A DNA stretch of 5,314 nt from Christensenella sp. UBA3857. Its GTDB lineage: Bacteria > Bacillota > Clostridia > Christensenellales > CAG-138. Shown here one piece after another: positions 1 through 5,291 of this stretch. Under the pieces are notes generated by a model that saw only the letters and a list, made by a program, of their open reading frames with translations, was not told the DNA's origin and made no database searches. Both the position numbers and the translations under genes were made by a program. The stretch lies in contig DGHD01000021.1 of assembly GCA_002392505.1 (NCBI GenBank), forward strand, positions 3,151 through 8,464. Reading direction: 5' to 3'. Position 1 is the stretch's first letter. The number at the start of each line of letters is the position of its first letter.

Positions 1-156
1 GTCAAGTTCTACAACATGGAGGTCGAGCTCGACTCCGATCTCGAAACGCGGCATAAGGGGCTGTACGTCATAGGCGACGGCTCGGGCGTCACCCATTCCC
101 TCTCCCACGCATCGGCAAGCGGCGTGTACGTCGCAAGGAAGATCGCAGGGGAATAA
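1..156 (+). CDS. FAD-dependent oxidoreductase (COG2509-like), C-terminal fragment
   Basis: Only the last 51 codons are present; the gene begins outside the window and ends at TAA 154-156. Reading frame 1 gives a tail containing KFYNMEVELD, then KGLYVIGDGSG, then HSLSHASASGVYVARKI. The YVIGDGSG stretch matches the conserved C-terminal FAD-contacting segment (hydrophobic-GD-G-G) of two-dinucleotide-binding flavoproteins. The following S-x-A-x-A-S-G-x-x-x-A helix is typical of uncharacterised FAD-dependent dehydrogenases of the COG2509 type, which are cytoplasmic and of unknown substrate. This is family recognition by eye. The N-terminal Rossmann motif is not visible, so a related NAD(P)/FAD oxidoreductase cannot be excluded. 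A terminator hairpin about 70 bases downstream separates it from the next gene. Confidence 0.78.
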   Translation, partial: VKFYNMEVELDSDLETRHKGLYVIGDGSGVTHSLSHASASGVYVARKIAGE

Positions 157-225
157 ACTTAGAGGTCATCGGGCCGCGCGCATTCAGCGGCGCCCAACCG
201 GGAGCGGCTGTAATTAAGCATCAGA

Positions 226-262
226 AAAGCCCGCCCCGCCGTAAAAGCGGGCGGGCTTTCGT
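226..262 (+). terminator. Rho-independent terminator after the FAD oxidoreductase gene
   Basis: The left arm at 226-239 (AAAGCCCGCCCCGC) pairs with the right arm at 247-259 (GCGGGCGGGCTTT). There is one bulged C and a seven-base loop, CGTAAAA. The stem holds thirteen pairs, mostly G-C, and ends in TTTCGTTC. The A-rich left base and T-rich right base would also allow termination of minus-strand transcripts. Confidence 0.85.
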
Positions 263-297
263 TCATATATTATATCGCCTGACGCCGCATTTTCCTC

Positions 298-326
298 TTG
301 TCATACGGCTCGGAAAGTGATATAAT
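298..326 (+). promoter_or_regulatory. Sigma70/sigma-A-type promoter for the RCC1-dockerin gene
   Basis: The -35 box TTGTCA lies at 298-303 and the -10 box TATAAT at 321-326, with a 17-base spacer. A TG at 318-319 one base before the -10 box makes it an extended -10. Transcription would begin near 333, giving a leader of about 24 bases. One mismatch from consensus in the -35 box and an ideal spacer suggest strong, vegetative expression. No operator or riboswitch is visible in the short leader. Confidence 0.82.
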
Positions 327-342
327 ATAAGGTAGTATTATT

Positions 343-349
343 GAGGAGG
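343..349 (+). promoter_or_regulatory. Shine-Dalgarno site deciding the RCC1-dockerin start
   Basis: GAGGAGG lies 7 bases before ATG 357 but only 4 bases before the in-frame TTG at 354. The spacing favours the ATG, so the protein is taken to begin MKKLIS rather than MMKKLIS. Confidence 0.8.
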
Positions 350-356
350 CGGCTTG

Positions 357-2105
357 ATGAAAAAGCTAATTTCCCTTGTTCTTGCGCTGGCGCTCGCTCT
401 GGCGCCGGCGGCGGCGTTTGCCGTGCAGGCGGAATCCGTCGAGCTTTCGCACGAGTGGGATCTTTTCGACTTCGGCGTGACGCATACCGCGGCGATACAG
501 CCCGTCGGTCAGGGCTACGCCTGGGGCTACAATTATGACGGTCCTATCGGCAACGGCATAATGGCGTCCTCGAACACGACCACGCCCTATAACTGGGGCT
601 CGGACGTTTCGGCGGTCTCCGTCAACAGGAAGACCACCCTTTCGATCGACACGAACGGCGTTCTGTACGTCTGCGGCGAGTTCTGGTTCGGCATCGGCGG
701 CGATCCTTCAATGCCCTCAGGCGGGTACGCGACCGGCCATCCCATGCAGTTCGACACGAACGTCAGGCAGGCGAGCATGGGCTCGAACCACCTTGTTTAC
801 GTCAAGAACGACGACACGCTGTGGGTCTACGGAGAGAACGGGAACGGTCAGATAGGCGACAACACCACCACCTCCTGCTACACCGCGAAGCAGATCCTTA
901 CGAACGTTGCTTACGCCGTTGCGGGCAACTGCCTCACCGCCGCCGTCAAGAAGGACGGCACCCTTTGGGTATGGGGCAGGAACTCCGACGGGCAGGTCGG
1001 CAACGGCTCCACCACCGACAGGAAGACCCCCGTTCAGGTGCTCACGAACGTCTATACCGTCAGCACGATGGGCGATTTCGTGTTCGCCCTCAAGAACGAC
1101 GGCTCGCTGTGGGCATGGGGCGACAACCAGTACGGTCAGCTCGGTCTCGGCAACACCACCGATAAGACGAGCCCCACCCAGGTAATGACCGGCGTCGCCC
1201 AGGTCAGCGCGGGCGTTCATCATACCGGCATAATCAAGACCGACGGCACGCTGTGGTTCTGCGGCAACAACTGGCGCGGCCAATTCGGCAGCGGCTCCAC
1301 CGGCAGCTACAGCGGCGGCGTTTCCACCTTCACGCAGACGCCCGGCAGCTTCGTCGCGGTCAAATGCGGCAGCAACGTCTCCGGCGCAGTCAAGGAATCC
1401 GGTCAGCTCTTCGTCGCGGGCGAGAACACGAAGGGTCAGCTCGGCACCGGTACCGAGTGCGGCTCGATCCCCACTCTCACCCCGATCGACGTGTGGATAT
1501 TCGGCGCGGGCGAGGTCTATACCGTCACCTTCGTCGATTACGACGGCACAGTCCTCAAGACCCAGCAGGTAATGGAGGGCTCCGCGGCTACCGCTCCGGC
1601 GGATCCCACGCGGCTCGGCTACACCTTCACCGGCTGGGACAGGGATTTCAGCAGCGTAACGTCCGATATGACCGTTACCGCCCAATACAGCATCAACAGC
1701 TATCGTCTGACGATACTCTACGTATATGAGAACGGCACGACCGCTGCGGCGACCTACACCGGGGATTACGATTACGGCGCCTCCTACTCCGTAACGAGCC
1801 CGACCATCTCCGGCTGCACCCCCGATAAGGCGACCGTGCGCGGCACTATGGGCGCCGCAAACACCACTGTGACCGTCACCTACAAATCGAACTCCGTGAC
1901 CCCCACGGTCCTCATCGGAGACGCCGACTGCAACGGCGTCGTCGACATGAGGGACGTTACCGCGCTCAACGCCTATCTTGTCAACAGCGGGACCCTTACG
2001 GCGCAGGGCATACTGAACGCGGACGTTAACGGCGACGGCTCTCTCACCGCCTACGATTCCACGCTGATCGCGATGATCGCCCTCGGCATATCGCTCCCCA
2101 ATTAA
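357..2105 (+). CDS. Secreted RCC1-propeller / InlB-repeat / dockerin protein
   Basis: This is a 582-residue exported protein. Residues 1-22 or 1-25 form a signal peptide: MKK, a Leu/Ala core, then AFA or VQA as the cleavage site. Residues about 30-385 hold RCC1-type repeats. Their LWxWG-like cores begin near residues 54, 103, 155, 203, 251, 299 and 351, which is seven blades with 48-52 spacing, and most are followed by xNxxGQxG. Residues about 389-445 are one InlB/Listeria-Bacteroides repeat (VTFVDYDGT... GYTFTGW... VTAQY). Residues about 449-511 resemble a MucBP-like Ig module. Residues about 520-580 are a type I dockerin. Its two calcium loops are D522-x-D524-x-N526-G-x-x-D530-x-x-D533 and D556-x-N558-x-D560-G-x-x-T564-x-x-D567. 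RCC1 propellers and InlB/MucBP modules are usually protein-interaction or adhesion units, and dockerins bind cohesins. No catalytic domain, LPXTG, SLH or membrane anchor is seen, so the dockerin is the likely attachment. A binding or display role is inference. The gene is monocistronic, between its own promoter and terminator. Confidence 0.9.
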   Translation: MKKLISLVLALALALAPAAAFAVQAESVELSHEWDLFDFGVTHTAAIQPVGQGYAWGYNYDGPIGNGIMASSNTTTPYNWGSDVSAVSVNRKTTLSIDTNGVLYVCGEFWFGIGGDPSMPSGGYATGHPMQFDTNVRQASMGSNHLVYVKNDDTLWVYGENGNGQIGDNTTTSCYTAKQILTNVAYAVAGNCLTAAVKKDGTLWVWGRNSDGQVGNGSTTDRKTPVQVLTNVYTVSTMGDFVFALKNDGSLWAWGDNQYGQLGLGNTTDKTSPTQVMTGVAQVSAGVHHTGIIKTDGTLWFCGNNWRGQFGSGSTGSYSGGVSTFTQTPGSFVAVKCGSNVSGAVKESGQLFVAGENTKGQLGTGTECGSIPTLTPIDVWIFGAGEVYTVTFVDYDGTVLKTQQVMEGSAATAPADPTRLGYTFTGWDRDFSSVTSDMTVTAQYSINSYRLTILYVYENGTTAAATYTGDYDYGASYSVTSPTISGCTPDKATVRGTMGAANTTVTVTYKSNSVTPTVLIGDADCNGVVDMRDVTALNAYLVNSGTLTAQGILNADVNGDGSLTAYDSTLIAMIALGISLPN

Positions 2106-2121
2106 CCACGAACGATCAAAC

Positions 2122-2164
2122 GAGCCTGCCTTGCGCTCATGCGCCGAAGCGGGCTCATTTTATT
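2122..2164 (+). terminator. Rho-independent terminator after the RCC1-dockerin gene
   Basis: GAGCCTGC at 2122-2129 pairs with GCGGGCTC at 2149-2156, seven Watson-Crick pairs plus one G-T wobble. An inner GCGC/GCGC stem (2133-2136 and 2141-2144) closes a TCAT loop. The interior mismatch is CCTT against CGAA, and the run ATTTTATT follows directly. The hairpin starts 17 bases after the stop codon. It ends just before the next gene's start, so read-through may matter for that gene. Confidence 0.75.
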
Positions 2165-2168
2165 GCCT

Positions 2169-2672
2169 ATGGAAAGAGTTTTGCTGACCCATCCCTTCCC
2201 GCCTGTATTCGACGGGAAGTCGCGCGTGCTCATACTCGGTTCGTTCCCCTCCGCCGCCTCGCGGAGCGTGAACTTCTATTACGGGCATCCGCGCAACCGC
2301 TTCTGGCAGGTGCTGTCAAGGCTTTACGGTGAGAATATCCCGACCGACGTCCCCGGGCGGCGCGAGTTCCTGCTCGCCCACGGCGTCGCGCTGTGGGATT
2401 CGATCGGCGAATGCACGATCGTCGGCTCCTCCGACGCGAGCATCCGGGACGCCGTGCCCAATAAAATATCGGAGCTTCTTGAAAAAGCCCCGATAGAAAA
2501 GATATTCGCGAACGGCAAAAAATCGCTTGAATGCTACGAAAAATACGTTTTCCCGGAAACGGGAGTCCATGCCTTCGGGCTGCCGTCGACAAGCCCCGCG
2601 AACGCCGCCTGGAGCGTTGAAAAGCTCGCCGGGGCGTGGAGCGTCATACTGCCGGAGGCGGGCGTCAGTTAA
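2169..2672 (+). CDS. DNA-deoxyinosine (hypoxanthine-DNA) glycosylase, UDG superfamily
   Basis: This 167-residue cytoplasmic base-excision repair enzyme belongs to the uracil-DNA glycosylase superfamily, hypoxanthine-DNA glycosylase branch (family 6). That branch removes hypoxanthine arising from adenine deamination. The sequence shows HPFPPVFD at 8-15, LILGSFPS at 21-28, YYGHPRNRFW at 37-46, ALWDSIGECTIVGSSDASI at 74-92, IFANGKKS at 112-119 and GLPSTSPANAAW at 137-148. N43 in HPRNRFW is the position expected for the family's catalytic asparagine, and the SxSPANA segment is the expected DNA-intercalation loop. Both assignments rest on family knowledge. Length is normal for the family. ATG 2169 is chosen because the HPFPP block begins right after it and because the in-frame ATG 2139 lies in the terminator loop. 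No Shine-Dalgarno site is seen before either start. The gene converges on the zinc-ribbon gene, with 15 bases between them. Confidence 0.88.
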   Translation: MERVLLTHPFPPVFDGKSRVLILGSFPSAASRSVNFYYGHPRNRFWQVLSRLYGENIPTDVPGRREFLLAHGVALWDSIGECTIVGSSDASIRDAVPNKISELLEKAPIEKIFANGKKSLECYEKYVFPETGVHAFGLPSTSPANAAWSVEKLAGAWSVILPEAGVS

Positions 2673-2687
2673 GCCGCCCGTACGTAA

Positions 2688-3935
2688 TTACAGCATCTTC
2701 AATCCGATGGCCTCCTCTATGGTGCAGCCCGCGCCGATGGAGGACCATTTCATTTTAAGCGCGCGCATGCCGGATGCGATCAGCTTGCCCGCGTACTCGC
2801 GCGCCTGTTCCCTATAATCGTCCCTTCCGCTGTATTCGTCGAATTCGACCTCGTCGCCGATGCGGTAATTCGCGGGATCCAGCGCGCCCGACGCATCCAC
2901 CCTTATCGGCTCCGCATCGGAAAGCGGCACGGTGAAGGAGCCTCCCTCCGCCGAAGGATCGCAGGTGCAGTAGAACACGAACGAGGCGTCGTCGGGCTCG
3001 TTCCTTTTGAAATGCGTCTCCGTGACGTAGTAGAAGCTGTAATCCTCATCCAAGAGCCTGGTCAGGAGGGTGATCTCCGCCTCCCTGGGCGAGTACATGA
3101 GCACCGTCGTTCCGTACACCAGCAGACCGCCGCTCTCATAGTGCCGGGATTCATCCAGAGTGACGTAATACTCGTCGCCGGTATAATTCCTTTCGCCGGT
3201 CTTGACTATCCGGTGCGCCAGCAGATCGAACTTGTATTTGTAGACGAAAACGTCCACGGCGCTCTTAACGCCGGCGACGGACGCGGTGAGCCTTGCCGTG
3301 CCCTGCCCCACGGCTGTCAGGCTGCCGTCCTGCTCCACGCGGACGATCCTTTCGTCGGAGCTTGTCCACTCGATCTTGTAGTAGGGCATTTCGGCGGGGG
3401 ATATCACGGGCTTTGCCGGGACGCTGCTGCCGAGCTGTACCGCGATCTCCTTCTTTTCAAACGAAAGCCTTTCCGGACGGACGCCGCAGATGAGCTCCAG
3501 CCTGCCCTCCACGCCGTTTTTGAGCGCGGCGGTGACGGTTATCTCACCTTCCTTTTTGAAGGTCAGCACGCCGCCGTCCAGGTCGGCGACGGAATCGTCC
3601 GAAACGCTCCATTCCACCGGACCGGCGACCGCGCCAAGCGGCTGCACGTCGCAGGCGATCCTCACGCTGTCGCCCGGGTAGGCGACAGCGCCCGGCTCCG
3701 CGCGCAAAACGAGCTTCTCCGCGGCGTATCCGACGCCGTTAAGCCCCCCGCCCTTTACGAGGAGCAGCCCTATCACCGCCGCCATGCCGCAGAAAACGAG
3801 CGCGGAACCTATGCCGATAAACAAAGCCGCGGGGCTTATCCTGCTCCGCACTTTGCCTATCCTCGCCCCGCAGAAGGGGCAGAAGGGTGTTTTTTTGTCA
3901 AGCCTGCGCCCGCAGGCGCCGCACTTAAAGTTCAT
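2688..3935 (-). CDS. Zinc-ribbon, single-pass membrane protein with two Ig-like (BIG2-type) domains
   Basis: This 415-residue protein is not recognised as a named family. Residues 5-22 form a zinc ribbon (C5-x2-C8, C19-x2-C22, the second pair as CPFCG). A basic linker, KVRSR, at 28-32 precedes one transmembrane helix at about 36-60. The charge pattern predicts the ribbon in the cytoplasm and the rest outside. Residues about 73-151 and 154-231 are two Ig-like domains. The second is clearly BIG2-like (EWTSSDERIVRVEQDGSLTAVGQGTARLTASV is its core region at 189-220). Residues 232-415 are an acidic, aromatic-rich domain with C323-x-C325 that I cannot assign. The start codon follows directly on the stop of the kinase-like gene (TAA-ATG), with GGAGAA 10 bases before the ATG, so it is translationally coupled. 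A role as a surface sensor or wall-binding protein is a guess. Confidence 0.85.
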   Translation of the reverse strand: MNFKCGACGRRLDKKTPFCPFCGARIGKVRSRISPAALFIGIGSALVFCGMAAVIGLLLVKGGGLNGVGYAAEKLVLRAEPGAVAYPGDSVRIACDVQPLGAVAGPVEWSVSDDSVADLDGGVLTFKKEGEITVTAALKNGVEGRLELICGVRPERLSFEKKEIAVQLGSSVPAKPVISPAEMPYYKIEWTSSDERIVRVEQDGSLTAVGQGTARLTASVAGVKSAVDVFVYKYKFDLLAHRIVKTGERNYTGDEYYVTLDESRHYESGGLLVYGTTVLMYSPREAEITLLTRLLDEDYSFYYVTETHFKRNEPDDASFVFYCTCDPSAEGGSFTVPLSDAEPIRVDASGALDPANYRIGDEVEFDEYSGRDDYREQAREYAGKLIASGMRALKMKWSSIGAGCTIEEAIGLKML

Positions 3936-4577
3936 TTACCGCAAATTCTCCTTATCGACAAGTACGCTCTTCGATTCGCCCTTCGCGAGATCCACAATGA
4001 TCTGCACGCTCCTTTCGATGCCGACCGTGTCGCTGTTTAAGGTGATGTCGTAATTCCTGCAGTCGCCCCAGACGCGGCCCGTGAAATGCTTGTAGTTGAC
4101 GCTGCGCTTGGAGTCCTTCTCCTTGAGGCGCTCCTCCGGCTTTTTGTCGCTCTCGCCGTAGCGGTTGACGATCCTTATCGCCCTCGCCTCCATAGAGGCG
4201 TGGATGAACACGTGGAGCGCGTCCTTCCTGTCGCGCAGTATGTAATCCGCGCAGCGCCCGACGATGACGCACGGTCCCTGCTCCACGATATCGAGTATGG
4301 TGTTCCTCTGCGTCACCCACAGGTAATCGTAGGCGCTCATGCCGCCCATCACGCGGGAGGAGCCGATGAACGAGCTCGCCAGGCTGAATATGCTCTTGCC
4401 CGGGGCGTACTCGCCGTTTTCCTCTATATACTTGGGATCGAAGCCGGTCTTTTCGGCGACCTTCTCGATTATCTCTTTATCATAATAGGCGTAGCCGAGC
4501 CTTTTGGCGACTTCCTTCGCGATGGTCCTGCCGCCGCTGCCGAACTGACGGCTGATGGTGATGATACGCGTGCTCAT
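3936..4577 (-). CDS. Cytidylate-kinase-like family protein (P-loop)
   Basis: This 213-residue protein has the hallmarks of the cytidylate-kinase-like family (Cytidylate_kin2 type). It opens with IITISRQFGSGGRTIAKEVAKRLGYAYYDKEII. The P-loop is G13-S-G-G-R-T18, with arginine where canonical Walker A motifs have lysine, which is common in this family. Later blocks are GPCVIVGRCADYIL (101-114), a basic segment with KDSKRSVNYKHFTG (154-167) that should form the lid and acceptor region, and YDITLNSD (176-183). True CMP kinase (Cmk) is a different and usually distinct protein. The substrate of this family is not established to my knowledge, so nucleotide kinase activity is inferred. It is cytoplasmic. 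It has its own consensus promoter and AAGGAGG site, follows the HutD-family gene by 43 bases, and its stop touches the ATG of the zinc-ribbon membrane gene. Confidence 0.88.
   Translation of the reverse strand: MSTRIITISRQFGSGGRTIAKEVAKRLGYAYYDKEIIEKVAEKTGFDPKYIEENGEYAPGKSIFSLASSFIGSSRVMGGMSAYDYLWVTQRNTILDIVEQGPCVIVGRCADYILRDRKDALHVFIHASMEARAIRIVNRYGESDKKPEERLKEKDSKRSVNYKHFTGRVWGDCRNYDITLNSDTVGIERSVQIIVDLAKGESKSVLVDKENLR
3946..3951 (-). promoter_or_regulatory. Shine-Dalgarno site inside the kinase 3' end for the zinc-ribbon gene
   Basis: On the minus strand GGAGAA lies in the last codons of the kinase-like gene (part of KEN), 10 bases before the ATG at 3935-3933. This supports the chosen start and coupling with the upstream gene. 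Confidence 0.6.
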
Positions 4578-4587
4578 TGTAAGGATC

Positions 4588-4594
4588 CCTCCTT
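4588..4594 (-). promoter_or_regulatory. Shine-Dalgarno site of the kinase-like gene
   Basis: The minus strand reads AAGGAGG 10 bases before the ATG at 4577-4575. It is a full-strength match that fixes this start, and no alternative in-frame ATG is needed. Confidence 0.75.
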
Positions 4595-4609
4595 CTTTGA
4601 TTACCTTGT

Positions 4610-4638
4610 ATTATAATATATTACTCTTCGTTTGTCAA
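4610..4638 (-). promoter_or_regulatory. Consensus promoter for the kinase-like / zinc-ribbon gene pair
   Basis: On the minus strand a perfect -35 TTGACA (4638-4633) is followed after 17 bases by a perfect -10 TATAAT (4615-4610). Transcription would start near 4603, leaving a leader of about 26 bases. The -35 box is made of two codons (TTG ACA, Leu-Thr) near the end of the HutD-family gene, and that gene's TAA falls in the spacer. The downstream pair can therefore be transcribed independently of the HutD gene. Confidence 0.85.
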
Positions 4639-5169
4639 GCCGCCGACGAGAAAGAGCGCGATCCTGCCCCGGGCGAGGTATTCGCCCACCGAAAGCCTTG
4701 CGAAGCCGCCCGCCGGAAGAGAGGCGGTTTCGTCCCCGGAGCAAAGCTCGGCGCCGCTCGGCGCGAACACGAACGCATGCGCGGAGTCGTAAACGCGGAA
4801 GAGCCCCGAAACGAGCTTCATGCTGCCCTCATAGCCCTTGAGCATGAGGTTGAGATCCCGCCCGGAGCCGAAGCAGACGACGTCGTCCTCGCCGGAAAAC
4901 TCGAGCACCTCGCCGTTTTTCAGGGGGACCTCCCTGCCGTTCACGTTGAGAAGAAAGCCCTCCCCCAGCGGGGTCAGGTACCGCTTTACGCCCTCAAGAC
5001 GGGTGAAGACGGAGCTCTCGAGCTCAACGAGCGCGCTGCTTATACGAAAGCCGAAACGACGCTCCTGATAGGAGCTGCCCTCCGGGAATATGAAAAGCTC
5101 CGTCGTCGTGCCGCCCGACCATGCGGCGGTCACGAATCTTTCTTCGGGGATTATCTCGATCCTGCTCAT
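4621..5169 (-). CDS. HutD/Ves-family protein
   Basis: This 182-residue cytoplasmic protein matches the HutD/Ves family, a cupin-like double beta-barrel fold. The evidence is AAWSGGTTTELFIFPE at 15-30, FGFRISSALVELESSVFTRLEGVKRYLTPLGEGF at about 39-72 and a block around FSGEDD to GRDLNLMLK at 91-111. In Proteobacteria hutD sits with histidine utilisation genes, but no hut genes are seen here, so a histidine role cannot be assigned. The biochemical function of the family is not known to me. The start at ATG 5169 is preferred because GGAG lies 6 bases before it and the family sequence begins there. A longer in-frame reading upstream would swallow the promoter. Family length is close to normal. 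No terminator follows, so transcripts probably continue into the kinase-like gene 43 bases downstream. Confidence 0.85.
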   Translation of the reverse strand: MSRIEIIPEERFVTAAWSGGTTTELFIFPEGSSYQERRFGFRISSALVELESSVFTRLEGVKRYLTPLGEGFLLNVNGREVPLKNGEVLEFSGEDDVVCFGSGRDLNLMLKGYEGSMKLVSGLFRVYDSAHAFVFAPSGAELCSGDETASLPAGGFARLSVGEYLARGRIALFLVGGLTNEE

Positions 5170-5175
5170 AATACG

Positions 5176-5179
5176 CTCC
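5176..5179 (-). promoter_or_regulatory. Shine-Dalgarno site deciding the HutD-family start
   Basis: The minus strand reads GGAG, 6 bases before ATG 5169-5167. The alternative ATG at 5181-5179 overlaps this site and has no Shine-Dalgarno sequence of its own, so 5169 is taken as the start. Confidence 0.65.
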
Positions 5180-5198
5180 ATTGTCGGTTGATAGATAT

Positions 5199-5227
5199 AT
5201 TTTACCGCATCGAAAGGGATTTGGCAA
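5199..5227 (-). promoter_or_regulatory. Predicted promoter of the HutD-family gene
   Basis: The minus strand carries TTGCCA (5227-5222), a 17-base spacer, then TAAAAT (5204-5199). Each box is one base from consensus. The start of transcription would be near 5192, about 23 bases before the ATG. This leader length resembles those of the other two promoters in the window. Confidence 0.65.
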
Positions 5228-5234
5228 TCGGAAA

Positions 5235-5252
5235 ATATCATTCGAACGATAT
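5235..5252. promoter_or_regulatory. Imperfect 18-base palindrome upstream of the HutD promoter (candidate operator)
   Basis: ATATC-A-TTCGAA-C-GATAT is symmetric about its centre except for one A/C pair. It lies 7 bases upstream of the -35 box of the HutD-family promoter, a place where a dimeric regulator could bind. It also sits beside other palindromes of the repeat block, so it may belong to that element instead. Confidence 0.35.
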
Positions 5253-5253
5253 A

Positions 5254-5288
5254 ACGCCCGGGCGTAAGATATGCGCCCGAAGGCGCAT
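5254..5288. repeat. Two adjacent perfect palindromes (stem-loop block)
   Basis: ACGCCCGGGCGT at 5254-5265 is a perfect 12-base palindrome. Five bases later, ATGCGCC and GGCGCAT (5271-5277 and 5282-5288) form a 7-pair stem with a CGAA loop. On the minus strand the loop reads TTCG closed by a C-G pair, the very stable C(UUCG)G tetraloop in RNA. No T-run follows on either strand, so it is not a typical terminator. It looks like part of a REP-like or other dispersed intergenic repeat. Confidence 0.6.
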
Positions 5289-5291
5289 GGG

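Noticed and set aside
173..191. Hairpin GCCGC/GCGGC in the first intergenic region
   Set aside because: It has only five pairs and no T-run. The strong terminator lies further on at 226-262.
261..290. AT-rich TATAAT-like stretch read on the minus strand
   Set aside because: No -35 box occurs at a proper distance, and no gene on that strand would use it.
354..356. TTG as start of the RCC1-dockerin protein
   Set aside because: Its spacing from GAGGAGG is only 4 bases, while the next codon is an ATG at 7 bases.
717..1685. 322-codon open frame on the minus strand
   Set aside because: It lies wholly opposite the RCC1-dockerin gene. The product is low-complexity, Ala/Gly/Val-rich with no domain, as expected from the complement of a GC-rich gene, and no ribosome binding site supports it.
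2139..2141. Upstream ATG for the glycosylase
   Set aside because: It lies in the loop of the terminator hairpin, and the extra ten residues do not fit the family's N-terminus.
3012..4040. 342-codon open frame on the plus strand
   Set aside because: It is antisense to the zinc-ribbon and kinase-like genes, spans their junction, and shows no recognisable domain. The minus-strand frames carry clear motifs, a promoter and Shine-Dalgarno sites.
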